From: Frigoriglobus tundricola
GTDB taxonomy: Bacteria > Planctomycetota > Planctomycetia > Gemmatales > Gemmataceae
Direction: 5' to 3'
NCBI RefSeq assembly: GCF_013128195.2
Contig: NZ_CP053452.2
Coordinates: forward strand, 4,092,001-4,156,000
DNA: 64,000 bases
Below are positions 35,718 through 44,479 of the stretch, piece by piece. Position 1 is the stretch's first letter, and every line of letters starts with the position of its first letter. The notes below the pieces were generated by a model. That model saw nothing but the letters and a program-made list of their open reading frames with translations. It did not search any database and was not told where the DNA came from. Made by a program: the position numbers and the translations under genes.

Positions 35718-37334
35718 ATGTTACGCCGATTCGCTCGTTTGCTGACCGCGACGGCTGAGGTCGGAGACCGGGTCCCTGATGCCGAACTCCTTCGCCAGTT
35801 CACGCAAGACCGGAACGCGGCGGCGTTCGAGCTGCTTGTTCGCCGCCACGCCGACACCGTCTGGACGCCGTGCCGGCGCCTCCTCCGCTCGGACGTCGAT
35901 GCCGAGGACGCCTTTCAGGCCACCTTCCTCATCTTCGCTCGTAAAGCCGCTGCCGTTCGCGGGGCGTGTGTCGGCGGGTGGCTACACCGGGTGGCCATCC
36001 GCGTCGCACTGAAGTTGCGCACGCGAGCAGCTCGGGTTCCCGTCACAACATCAGAGCACCTGAGCAGCGTCCCGGCCCCCGAAGGCCCCGACCCGGAAAT
36101 CCCCGGGATCGTTCAGGAGGAACTGGCCCGGCTTCCGGACCGGTACCGGCTGCCGGTCGTGTTGTGCGATCTGGAAGGGCACACCCACGTCGAAGCCGCG
36201 GCCGCACTGCGGTGCCCGGTCGGGACCGTGGCCGGGCGGCTCAGCCGCGCCCGGGGCCTGCTGCGCGATCGGCTCGCCCGGCGCGGCGTGGCCCCGGTTC
36301 TGGTGCTGTCTGCCGCGGCCACCCCGGCCGATGTGGTCCGCGCGGTGGAAGCGCTCGCGGGCGGTGGGTCGGTCGTTCGCCCCGTTGTGTCATCCCTCAC
36401 CGAAGGAGTTCTGCACGCCATGAGTATCGCGAAATGGAAGATGGTCGCGGGCGCGACCGCGGGTCTGCTCGGACTGGTCGGCGTTGCGATTGCGGCGTAC
36501 GGCTCGCTGCTGCCAGCACCGGCGCCGGTTGCGGCCCCGATGCCCGCACCCGCGGCCCCGCCCCAAAAAGACGAGCCCGCGCCGAAGGCCAAAACGAACG
36601 CGGAGTTGGTCCAGGAAGCAAAGGCCCGCTTCGCCGAATTCGAGCAGCTCTTGACGGTGCTCACCGAGGCCGAACTGCTCAAGCACCGCCAGGAGATCCA
36701 TGCGGCCGGGCGGCCGGGCAAGGAGGACGCGGCCGCGCTGGCCAAGAAGGTGGCCGAGCTGGAGCGGAAGATCGAAGAGCTGAAGCCACGGCTGAAATAC
36801 TATGCCGACGACTTCGGGATCTCGCCCGCCTCGAAACTCCCGGTGGGGATCAGGAGGGTCAAGGAGGAACTGGATAAACAGGAGAAAGCGGAGAAACGGG
36901 AGAAGCCAGAAGGCCCGAAGTCGTCTGACCCCAAGCCCGCGGCGGCCGAGGACCTCAAACGGCTCAACGGGGAGTGGAAGGTTGTGGCCCTGGAAGCCAA
37001 CGGGAAGAAGGCCCCGGCCGCGGAGCTCGAGGGGATGCGCTGGTCGTTCTCGGGCGCAGAGGTCCGGTTCGCGGACCCCGGCGAGGAACTCGGGGAAAAG
37101 TCGTCCGTCAAGCTGGACCCGAGCCAATCGCCGAAGCACATCGATCTGGTCGGCCTGGAAGGGGCGGGCAAGGGGATGACGAGCCAGGGCATCTACAAAC
37201 TGGAAAACGACCGACTCGTCATCTGCCTGCGCGACTCGAAGAGCGCCGAGAAGGGACGTCCCACAACCTTCACGACCGGGGTGGTGAGCGAGTCGGGTTT
37301 AATCACCCTGGAGCGGGTCAAGGACAAGAAGTAG
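35718..37334 (+). CDS. ECF sigma factor fused to a membrane helix and TIGR03067-like domain
   Basis: 538 residues. Residues 1-190 are a sigma-70 ECF factor: LRQFTQDRNAAAFELLVRRHADTVW, DAEDAFQATFLIFARKA (region 2), GWLHRVAIRVALKLR, and LPDRYRLPVVLCDLEGHTHVEAAAALRCPVGTV (region 4). A membrane helix follows at about 240-262 (AGATAGLLGLVGVAIAAYG). After a Pro/Ala linker and a coiled coil (LAKKVAELERKIEELKPRLK) the last 110 residues (LKRLNGEWKVVALEANGKKAP, then RLVICLRD and TFTTGVV) match the planctomycete TIGR03067 type. A sigma factor tied to the membrane with an exported sensor would be its own one-protein signalling system. No separate anti-sigma gene is adjacent. Confidence 0.87.
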   Translation: MLRRFARLLTATAEVGDRVPDAELLRQFTQDRNAAAFELLVRRHADTVWTPCRRLLRSDVDAEDAFQATFLIFARKAAAVRGACVGGWLHRVAIRVALKLRTRAARVPVTTSEHLSSVPAPEGPDPEIPGIVQEELARLPDRYRLPVVLCDLEGHTHVEAAAALRCPVGTVAGRLSRARGLLRDRLARRGVAPVLVLSAAATPADVVRAVEALAGGGSVVRPVVSSLTEGVLHAMSIAKWKMVAGATAGLLGLVGVAIAAYGSLLPAPAPVAAPMPAPAAPPQKDEPAPKAKTNAELVQEAKARFAEFEQLLTVLTEAELLKHRQEIHAAGRPGKEDAAALAKKVAELERKIEELKPRLKYYADDFGISPASKLPVGIRRVKEELDKQEKAEKREKPEGPKSSDPKPAAAEDLKRLNGEWKVVALEANGKKAPAAELEGMRWSFSGAEVRFADPGEELGEKSSVKLDPSQSPKHIDLVGLEGAGKGMTSQGIYKLENDRLVICLRDSKSAEKGRPTTFTTGVVSESGLITLERVKDKK

Positions 37335-37350
37335 CCTCGCGCACTTGCGC

Positions 37351-37409
37351 GAAGAACACACCCCCCAGCCCCCCTCCCTTCAGGGAGGGGGCCGGGGGGG
37401 TAGGTCTTC
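37351..37409. repeat. GC-rich palindrome ending in TAGGTCTTC
   Basis: A CCCCCTCCCT-TC-AGGGAGGGGG hairpin bounded by GAAGAACACACCCCCC and GGGGGTAGGTCTTC, 16 bases after the sigma fusion stop codon. Same family as at 1148 and 35518. The rest of the gap up to 37608 shows nothing else. Confidence 0.8.
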
Positions 37410-37608
37410 GCCGCCTTTGCATCGGAAAACGAAGCCCGACCCCGACCAAACTCACGCCTGTGCCGACGCCGATTTGTCCGCATTTACTGTTTGCCCAGCC
37501 GGCTCCGCTCGAGTATTATCGGTAATTGCCCGCCGGCACTCTCCCGCCTGCATTGCCCCCCCCGCCAGGTATCCCGGAACCGCTTCCGGGTTCGCGTTGA
37601 GTCAATAC

Positions 37609-39931
37609 ATGCTTCGAATCGCACTTGTTGCCACACTGTTCGTACCGTCGTTCGGCACGGCCGCGGAGCCGCCCGCGCCGGACGCAAAAGCGGTGGAGTT
37701 CTTCGAGACGAAGATCCGGCCGGTCCTCGTCGAGCAGTGCTACAAGTGCCACTCGGAAGAGGCCGCGAAAGAGAAGAAGCTCAAAGGCGGTCTCAAGCTC
37801 GACACGAAGGCCGGGCTGCTCGCGGGCGGCGACACCGGGGCCGCGCTCGTGCCGGGCAAACCCGACGCCGGCACGCTGCTCAAGTCGATGAAGTACGACG
37901 GCGAACTGCAAATGCCGCCGAAGGGCAAGTTGCCGGACGCGGTCGTCAAGGACTTCGAGAAGTGGATCGCCGACGGCGCCGCCGACCCGCGCACCGGCGA
38001 CATCGCGAAAGCCGCCGGCATCGACATCGAGAAGGGCAAACAGTTCTGGTCGCTGCAAAAGCCCAAGGAGCCGGCGATTCCGGGGGAACCTCCCGCAGGT
38101 TCCCCCGCACCCCCTCCCGCTTCCCGGAACCGCGAAGACCGCGATCGACGCGTTCGTCGCCGCGAAGTGGGCCGAAAAGGGACTGAAACCGGTCGCGCCG
38201 GCCGACAAGCGGGCGCTCATCCGCCGGGCGTACTACGATCTGACGGGTCTGCCGCCGACAGCGGAAGCCGTCGATCGGTTCCTCGCCGATGAATCGCCGG
38301 ACGCGTTCACGAAGGTGATCGACACGCTGCTCGCGTCGCCCCAGTACGGCGAGAAGTGGGCGCGGCACTGGCTCGACGTGGCCCGGTACGCGGAGGACCA
38401 GGCGCACACCTTCGACGTGAAGCCCAAGACGCAAGCGTGGCGGTACCGCGACTGGGTCATCGCCGCGTTCAACAGCGACATGCCCTACGACCGGTTCGTG
38501 AAGCTCCAGCTCGCCGGCGACCTGCTGCCCGACGCGCCGGACGACCCGTTCACCCGGTTCGCGGGCCTCGGCTTCCTCGGCCTGGGCGCCGAGTACTACA
38601 AGAACACCGCGGCGGCCCAGGCCATCGCGGAGGAACTCGACGACCGCGTGGACACGGTCACCCGCGGGTTCCTCGGGGTCACCGTGGCCTGCGCCCGCTG
38701 CCACGACCACAAGTTCGACCCGATCCCGACCCGCGACTACTACTCGCTCGCCGGCATCTACATGGGAACCAACATGAGCGACGCCCCGCTGGCCCCGGCC
38801 GGCGAGGTGAAGGCGTTCAACGAGGCCCAAAACAGGGTCAAGCAGGCCGAGGAGAAGCTCAAGAAGGTCCGCGCCGAGATCAAAAAGCAGAAGGGCGGGT
38901 TCCGCGCCCCCGTCGCCAACGCGTTCGCCCTCAAGGCGCTCGGGGACGAGATCCCGAAGCTGAAGAAGGAGGTGCCGCCGGCCCCGCCCGTCGCGCACGT
39001 CATCAGCGGGAACGGCGCCGGCATGAAGGTCTACATCCGCGGGAACCCCGCGACCACCGGCGACGCCGCGCCGAAGGGCTTCCTGCAAGTGCTGCCGTCG
39101 GCGGCGGCGGCCGGCGACAAATTCACCCGGCTCGACCTCGCCAACGCCATCGCGTCGCGGGACAACCCGCTCACGGCCCGCGTGATCGTGAACCGGGTGT
39201 GGGCGTGGCACTTCGGCCGCGGCCTGGTCAGCACCCCGTCGAACTTCGGCGCGCTGGGCGACCGCCCCTCCCACCCCGAACTGCTCGACTGGCTCGCCGT
39301 CAACTTCGTCAAGAACGGCTGGTCGATGAAGTGGCTGCACAAGCAGATCATGACCACGGCGACCTACCAACTGGAGAGCCGGCCGGACCTCGACAACGAC
39401 AAGGTGGACGCGGCGAACGTGTACCTGTGGCGCGGCGCCCGCAAGCGGCTCGAGATCGAGGACTGGCGCGACACGCTGCTCGCGGTGAGCGGCACCCTCG
39501 ACCCCACGCTCGGCGGGCCGACGTTCGACCTCCGGGACGCGAACGCGCGGCGCCGCACGGTCTACGCGAAGGTGAGCCGCCACGAACTCAACGGCCTCCT
39601 GCGGCTGTTCGACTTCCCGGACGCGAACGTGACCGCCGACAAGCGGACCGTCACCACCGTCCCGCAGCAGCAGCTGTTCGCGCTCAACAGCGAGTTCATG
39701 ATCGGCCGGGCCAAGGCGTTCGCCCAGCGCGTGGAAGTGCTCGGGGCGACCGACGCCGAGCGCGTCGCGGCGGCGTACCGCATCGCCTACGGCCGGGCGC
39801 CCGAGGCGGCGGAACTCGACCTGGCGGTGAAGTTCCTCGCGCGGCCCGCGAAACCCGACGACAAGCTCACCCGCTGGCAGCAGTACGCACAGGTTCTTCT
39901 CGCCAGTAACGAGCTGATGTACGTAGACTGA
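37609..39931 (+). pseudogene. PSCyt1-DUF1549-DUF1553 protein broken by a frame change at a palindrome
   Basis: From the ATG at 37609 the first frame gives a signal peptide (LRIALVATLFVPSFGTAAE) and a cytochrome-c-like PSCyt1 domain with the haem motif QCYKCHS and ELQMPPKGKLPD. Similarity in this frame ends at SLQKPKEPAIPG. The next frame, from about 38110, continues GTAKTAIDAFVAAKW, LIRRAYYDLTGLPPTAEA (DUF1549), TVACARCHDHKFDPIP and the DUF1553 part ending ASNELMYVD. At the change lies a perfect GGGGGAACCT hairpin (38082-38106). The intact protein would be about 770 residues and is typically paired with a DUF1501 protein, as here. Insertion of the palindrome is the simplest cause, but a sequencing error is possible. 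Confidence 0.85.
38082..38106. repeat. Small palindrome at the frame break
   Basis: GGGGGAACCT (38082-38091) and AGGTTCCCCC (38097-38106) around CCCGC, followed by GCACCCCCTCCCGC. It lies at the junction of the PSCyt1 and DUF1549 parts. Confidence 0.85.
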
Positions 39932-40024
39932 GAGTAGGTCACCCGCTCCGCGGGTGACGCCGACCACCGACTCCTGCTCGGGTGCGCCTCCGGTGCGACT
40001 CGCGGAGCGAGTCGCCTACTCTCA
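39929..40024. repeat. Compound palindrome that supplies the stop codon
   Basis: Outer arms TGAGAGTAGG (39929-39938) and CCTACTCTCA (40015-40024) enclose two perfect hairpins (TCACCCG..CGGGTGA and GCGACTCGC..GCGAGTCGC). The first three bases of the element are the TGA stop codon of the DUF1553 frame. Confidence 0.85.
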
Positions 40025-40033
40025 GGGTGCCGC

Positions 40034-40576
40034 ATGGCCGATCAACCCGAATACTCCCCGCACCACCGGGCGGACGTGCAGGTGTCCCAGGACGGCGACA
40101 CGGTGACCCTGAAGGCCCCGGCCGAGGGCGCCACCCTGACCGCGGACGAGGCGCACGAGCTGGCCAGCCGCGTGTTCGAGGCGTCGGCCCTGGCCCGCGG
40201 CGAGAACCTGGAGGAGAGCGACATCGTCCGCGTGCCGATGCAGTACATGCGGGTCGCGGCCGAGCGCCTGGAGTTCGAGGTGGAGGGCGCCCCGGCCGCC
40301 CCGGCGGACGACGAGGACGCCGACATGGCCGGCGCGAAGGAGGCCGAGGTCCACTGCTGGATCCGGGACCAGACGCACCGCAACGCGATGCACGTGGCCG
40401 CCGGCTGGATCGCCGAACACGGCTGGGTCGTCACCGAGGTGCTCGAACAGCGCGCGGTGGCGCGGGCCGACTTCGCCGGCACCGAGTACCTCCAGTACTT
40501 CGAGCAGGCGCTGACCGACTCCGAAGTCTTCTTGTACGAGATCGAAGAAGCCGAGAGCGACGAAACCGAGGGCTGA
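40034..40576 (+). CDS. Acidic protein of unknown function between DUF1553 and DUF1501 genes
   Basis: 180 residues, no signal peptide, no membrane helix. The middle is strongly acidic (PADDEDADMAGAKEAEVH) and separates an N-terminal part (QVSQDGDTVTLKAPAEGATLTADEAHELASRVFEASA) from a C-terminal part with WIRDQTHRNAMHVAAGWIAEHGW and YLQYFEQALTDSEVFLYEIEEAES. I recognise no family. It stands only 4 bases before the DUF1501 gene, a pair that usually follows the DUF1553 gene directly, so this gene is an insertion into a conserved planctomycete order and is probably cotranscribed. Confidence 0.72.
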   Translation: MADQPEYSPHHRADVQVSQDGDTVTLKAPAEGATLTADEAHELASRVFEASALARGENLEESDIVRVPMQYMRVAAERLEFEVEGAPAAPADDEDADMAGAKEAEVHCWIRDQTHRNAMHVAAGWIAEHGWVVTEVLEQRAVARADFAGTEYLQYFEQALTDSEVFLYEIEEAESDETEG

Positions 40577-40580
40577 TCCG

Positions 40581-41969
40581 ATGCGCCGTGACCTGGGCCT
40601 TTCCCGCCGCGACCTGCTCGCCCGCACCGGTACCGGTCTGGGCACGCTCGGTCTGGCGGGCCTCCTTGCCGACGAGATCAAGGCCGCCCCGGCCGCGGGC
40701 ACGAACCCGCTCGCGCCGAAGGTCGCGCACTTCCCCGCGCGGGCGAAGCACGTCATCCACCTGTTCATGAACGGCGGCCCGTCGCAGGTGGACACGTTCG
40801 ACCCGAAGCCCGAACTGACCAAGCAGCACGGCAAGAAGCCCGCCGCGGCCGGGTTGAAGACCGAGCGGCAGACCGGCCCGCTGTACAAGTCGCCGTTCGC
40901 GTTCCAGAAGTGCGGGCAGTCGGGCATCGAGGTCAGCGAGATCTACCCCGAAGTCGGGAAGTGCATCGACGACATCTGCGTCATCCGCTCGATGCACACG
41001 AACATCCCGAACCACGAGCCCGGCCTCCTGCTCATGACGAGCGGGAACACGCAGCCCATCCGGCCGAGCATGGGGAGCTGGCTCACCTACGGCCTCGGCA
41101 CCGAGAACCAGAACCTGCCCGGCTTCGTGGTGATGTGCCCCGGCGAGCCGGTGGTCGGCCCGGCCCTGTGGAACAACAGCTTCCTGCCGGGCGTGTTCCA
41201 GGGCTGCCACATCCGCAACCTGGACCCGAAGCGGGTGATCGACCACATCCGCAACACCGACGTGTCGGCCGGCACGCAGCGCGAGCAGCTCGACCTCCTG
41301 AACCGGCTCAACGGGCTGCACAAGGAGAAGCGCGGCAGCGACGACCAGCTCGAGGCCCGCATCCAGTCGCTCGAGATCGCCTACCGGATGCAGACGGAGG
41401 CCCAGGAGGCGTTCGACGTGACCCGCGAGCCCCTCAAGACCCGCGAGGCCTACGGCAAGGGCTACTTCGCGGACGCGTGCCTCGCGTCGCGCCGACTGGT
41501 GGAGCGCGGCGTGCGAATGGTGCAGGTCTTCTACGGCGCCGGTCAACCGTGGGACGACCACGGCGAGATCGAGAAGGGCCACCGCGCGAAGGCGAAGGAC
41601 TCGGACAAGCCCATCGCCGCGCTGCTCCGCGACCTGAAGCAGACCGGGCTACTCGATGAGACGCTGGTGCTGTGGGGCGGCGAGTTCGGCCGCACGCCGA
41701 CGAGCGAGGGCGGGAGCGGGCGCGACCACAACAACCACGGGTTCAGCGTGTGGCTGGCCGGGGGCGGCGTGAAGGGCGGCATGACCTACGGCGCCACCGA
41801 CGAGTTCGGCTTCGCCGCGGTGGACAAGAAGGTCCACATCCACGACCTGCACGCGACGATCTTGCACCTGATGGGAATTGACCACGAGAAGCTCACGTAC
41901 CGCTACAGCGGCCGCGATTTCCGCCTCACCGACGTGGCCGGCACCGTTGTGAAGGACATTCTGAAGTAG
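40581..41969 (+). CDS. DUF1501 protein with Tat signal (sulfatase-like fold)
   Basis: 462 residues. Twin-arginine signal LSRRDLLARTGTGLGTLGLAGLL near the start (SRRDLL). Conserved motifs of the family are HLFMNGGPSQVDTFDPKPEL, WDDHGEIEKGH, LVLWGGEFGRTP and GRDHNNHGFSVWLAGGGVKGG, which are placed like the metal ligands of alkaline-phosphatase-fold enzymes. DUF1501 proteins are exported and are nearly always encoded after PSCyt1/DUF1553 genes in planctomycetes, as here. The biochemical role is unknown. A 50-bp palindrome 21 bases after the stop is a likely terminator. Confidence 0.93.
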   Translation: MRRDLGLSRRDLLARTGTGLGTLGLAGLLADEIKAAPAAGTNPLAPKVAHFPARAKHVIHLFMNGGPSQVDTFDPKPELTKQHGKKPAAAGLKTERQTGPLYKSPFAFQKCGQSGIEVSEIYPEVGKCIDDICVIRSMHTNIPNHEPGLLLMTSGNTQPIRPSMGSWLTYGLGTENQNLPGFVVMCPGEPVVGPALWNNSFLPGVFQGCHIRNLDPKRVIDHIRNTDVSAGTQREQLDLLNRLNGLHKEKRGSDDQLEARIQSLEIAYRMQTEAQEAFDVTREPLKTREAYGKGYFADACLASRRLVERGVRMVQVFYGAGQPWDDHGEIEKGHRAKAKDSDKPIAALLRDLKQTGLLDETLVLWGGEFGRTPTSEGGSGRDHNNHGFSVWLAGGGVKGGMTYGATDEFGFAAVDKKVHIHDLHATILHLMGIDHEKLTYRYSGRDFRLTDVAGTVVKDILK

Positions 41970-41990
41970 GCCACGTTCCGGACGTTGGAC

Positions 41991-42040
41991 GCACCGCGGG
42001 CGGGACCGAAAGCACGTGCTTTCGGTCCCGCCCGCGGTGC
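41991..42040. terminator. Perfect 50-bp palindrome, likely terminator
   Basis: Each half is 25 bases and the halves are exact complements with no spacer (centre AGCAC|GTGCT). It is followed on the + strand by GTTATTTTG. It lies after the DUF1501 gene. Confidence 0.8.
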
Positions 42041-42089
42041 GTTATTTTGAGAGTGTGGCCGACGATCGGTGGGGTCCGGGGACCGCGTC

Positions 42090-42446
42090 ATGGGGTTTGG
42101 CGATCCGAAGCGGGTCCGCACTTCCGTCCGCTCGTGGGGGCGCCACATCGGCTACGTGACCGTCGTCACCTATCCCGACCGCGACCTGACACTGCACCCC
42201 GAAGGGTCGCCGTACTCCGAGGTCGTCGTCTCCGGGTTGGACGAGAAGCACGTCGCGTTACTGCAAGAGTTCAAGGAGCACTGGCTCGTCCACTGTGGGC
42301 CGACCTACGACACCACGACCGCGGCCGGGCGCCTGACCGCCAAACAGGTGACGGCGCTCGCGGCGTATGCGCTCCTCCACCGCCACGACGCGGCACCGGT
42401 CCTGATCGAAGCGATCAAGGCGCACGTCGAAAACATGCTCCGGTGA
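42090..42446 (+). CDS. Small protein of unknown function
   Basis: 118 residues from the ATG at 42090. A strand-rich first half (VRSWGRHIGYVTVVTYPDRDLTLHPEGSPYSEVVVSG) leads to a helical second half (LTAKQVTALAAYALLHRHDAAPVLIEAIKAHVENML). No signal peptide and no motif that I recognise. A GTG 21 bases upstream is an alternative start. The gene follows a strong palindromic terminator and precedes a convergent LRR gene, so it is most likely a single transcript. Confidence 0.6.
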   Translation: MGFGDPKRVRTSVRSWGRHIGYVTVVTYPDRDLTLHPEGSPYSEVVVSGLDEKHVALLQEFKEHWLVHCGPTYDTTTAAGRLTAKQVTALAAYALLHRHDAAPVLIEAIKAHVENMLR

Positions 42447-42488
42447 CGAGGCGGCGAGGCCTCTTCAACGACTCGTCGTGTCCCGTGG

Positions 42489-43013
42489 TTAATTCTTGAT
42501 ACGGCAGTTTGGCAACCCCTGCTGGAGTTGCTTCCGCCCCACGTCCGTCACCTTCGTGAAGGTGAGGTCGAGCGTGGTGAGCTTCGGGAGTGCGGCCAGT
42601 TCCTTCAGCCCCGCGTCCGTCACATTCGGGGTCGCCAGGTAAAGCGCAGTGGGGTTCTGGAGCGGGGCCAGTTCCTTCAGTCCCGCGTCCGTCACCTTCA
42701 TGCCCCACAGGTGGAGTGCGGTGAGGTTCTTGAGCGGAGCCCGTTCCTTCAGTCCTGCGTCCGTGACCTCCGTGGCGTACAGGTCGAGCGTGGCGAGGTT
42801 CTTGAGCGGGGCCAGTTCCCTCAGTCCCGCGCCCGTGACATCCGCGCCGCGCAGGTTGACGGTGACGACCGGTTTACCCGGCGCCTTCTCGGCGCGGGTC
42901 ACTGTCCCGCCCAGTTCCCTCACGAACGCGACGGCATTGTCCTCGGCTTCGTCGGCCCGGAGGGGCGAACACAGCCCCGACACCGCCAGAGCGAGCGCCA
43001 CAATCCTGAACAT
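42489..43013 (-). CDS. Secreted leucine-rich repeat protein
   Basis: 174 residues from the ATG at 43013, preceded by GGGAGAGG. A signal peptide is visible (FRIVALALAVSGLCSPLRA). From residue about 50 on there are five repeats of roughly 24 residues of the form LTxLxLxxxxVTDAGLKELAPLKN, a bacterial LRR pattern close to cysteine-containing/GALA-like repeats. The repeats form a curved solenoid for protein binding. The first repeat is preceded by VAFVRELGGTVTRAEK. The protein is short for the family, with a single cysteine near the end. Function unknown. Confidence 0.82.
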   Translation of the reverse strand: MFRIVALALAVSGLCSPLRADEAEDNAVAFVRELGGTVTRAEKAPGKPVVTVNLRGADVTGAGLRELAPLKNLATLDLYATEVTDAGLKERAPLKNLTALHLWGMKVTDAGLKELAPLQNPTALYLATPNVTDAGLKELAALPKLTTLDLTFTKVTDVGRKQLQQGLPNCRIKN

Positions 43014-43282
43014 CGCCTCTCCCGCTTGCGGTTGGACCGACGGATAGTGCATTGATGCTACCCGGCGGTACACACCGGAACAATGGTCCCAACCAATTGC
43101 GTGACGCGGAATACGAACTCAGCCCCGAACGTGCGCCGGGTCGCGGATCGGGACAGGCGGGTGAAGTCGGAACACGTCCCCGCCCCCGCTTCCGCGTCAG
43201 CCTCTGTTCTCTTATCATTCCTCTTATCTCAATCGGCCTCACCCGCGTTACTGTGGCCCTCTTCTCTTCTGTGGTTCCTCCG

Positions 43283-44311
43283 ATGAAAGCCATTCAGCTC
43301 GAACAGCCCAAAGCGTTCCGCGTGATCGACCTGCCGGAGCCGCCGGCGCCGGGGCCGGGCGACGCGGTCGTGCGCGTGTCCCGCGTCGGCGTGTGCGGCA
43401 CCGACTACAGCGGCTACCTCGGCAAGATGCCGTTCTTCAGTTACCCGCGCATTCCGGGGCACGAACTCGGCGTGGAAGTGGTCGCAGTGGGGCCGGACGT
43501 GACGACCGTCAAGCCCGGCGATAGGGCCGCGGTCGAGCCCTACATCAACTGCCAGCGGTGCTACTCCTGCACCCGCGGGCACACCAACTGCTGCGAAAAC
43601 CACCAGACGCTCGGGGTCCACATCGACGGCGGGCTCCGGCCGCTGTTCACGGTGCCCGCCCGCAAACTGCACGTCTCCACGAAGCTCAGCTACGAACAGC
43701 TCGCGCTGGTCGAAACGCTCGGCATCGGGCTGCACGCGATCAACCGCTCGAACCCGCGGGCGGACGAGACCGTGTTCGTGATCGGGGCCGGGCCGATCGG
43801 GCTGTCCGCGGTCGAGTTCGCCAAACTCGCCGGGGCGCGCGTGATCGTGATGGACCTGAACGAGCAGCGGCTCAAGTTCGTCCGCGAGCAGATGGGCGTG
43901 ACGGACACGATCCTCTCGACGGGCACGCTGGACGCCGACGTGAAGACGTTCACCGAGCTGACCGGCGGCAAGCTCGGCAACGTGGTGGTGGACGCGACCG
44001 GTAGCGCCCGGAGCATGACGGCCGCCATGAACTTCGTCGGCTTCACGGGCCGGCTGGTGTGGGTGGGCATCACGCAGGACGACTTGCAGTTCAAGCAGCC
44101 GCTCATGCACCGCCGCGAGATGACGTTCATGGCGAGCCGTAACGCTCTGAGCCACGAGTTCACGCGGATCATCCGGCTCATCGAGGGCGGGATGCTGGAC
44201 ACGCGGCCGTGGATCACCCACCGCGCGCCCATGACGGACCTGATCGACGTGTTCCCGACGTGGCTGAAGCCCGAAACCGGCGTCGTCAAGGCGATGGTGG
44301 AAGTGAGCTGA
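43283..44311 (+). CDS. Zinc-dependent medium-chain dehydrogenase
   Basis: 342 residues of the medium-chain alcohol dehydrogenase family. Catalytic zinc ligands appear in GVCGTDYSGY (Cys) and PRIPGHELGVEV (His-Glu). The structural zinc site is a cysteine cluster INCQRCYSCTRGHTNCC. The NAD(P)-binding motif is VFVIGAGPIGLSAVEFAKLAGARVI. Closest in look to sorbitol, threonine or L-idonate type dehydrogenases, which oxidise polyols to keto sugars, but the substrate cannot be fixed. It is divergent from the LRR gene and followed by a perfect palindrome. Confidence 0.9.
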   Translation: MKAIQLEQPKAFRVIDLPEPPAPGPGDAVVRVSRVGVCGTDYSGYLGKMPFFSYPRIPGHELGVEVVAVGPDVTTVKPGDRAAVEPYINCQRCYSCTRGHTNCCENHQTLGVHIDGGLRPLFTVPARKLHVSTKLSYEQLALVETLGIGLHAINRSNPRADETVFVIGAGPIGLSAVEFAKLAGARVIVMDLNEQRLKFVREQMGVTDTILSTGTLDADVKTFTELTGGKLGNVVVDATGSARSMTAAMNFVGFTGRLVWVGITQDDLQFKQPLMHRREMTFMASRNALSHEFTRIIRLIEGGMLDTRPWITHRAPMTDLIDVFPTWLKPETGVVKAMVEVS

Positions 44312-44375
44312 CGGGGGTACAGTCCCGCGACGCGACGCCGGTACGACGTCTTTCTGTCATTGCTTGGGCGCGGAT

Positions 44376-44425
44376 GGCCCGTGGAGCGATCGGGGCGGAA
44401 TTCCGCCCCGATCGCTCCACGGGCC
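44376..44425. repeat. Second perfect 50-bp palindrome
   Basis: Two 25-base halves that are exact complements without spacer (centre GCGGAA|TTCCGC). It is located between the convergent dehydrogenase and lipoprotein genes, 65 bases after the first stop. No T-run follows. The remaining bases of 44312-44479 hold nothing further. Confidence 0.9.
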
Positions 44426-44479
44426 AACACGACTTGCGTAACCGATGCCCGTCGAATCTGTTTGGCGACAGCGCGCCTA

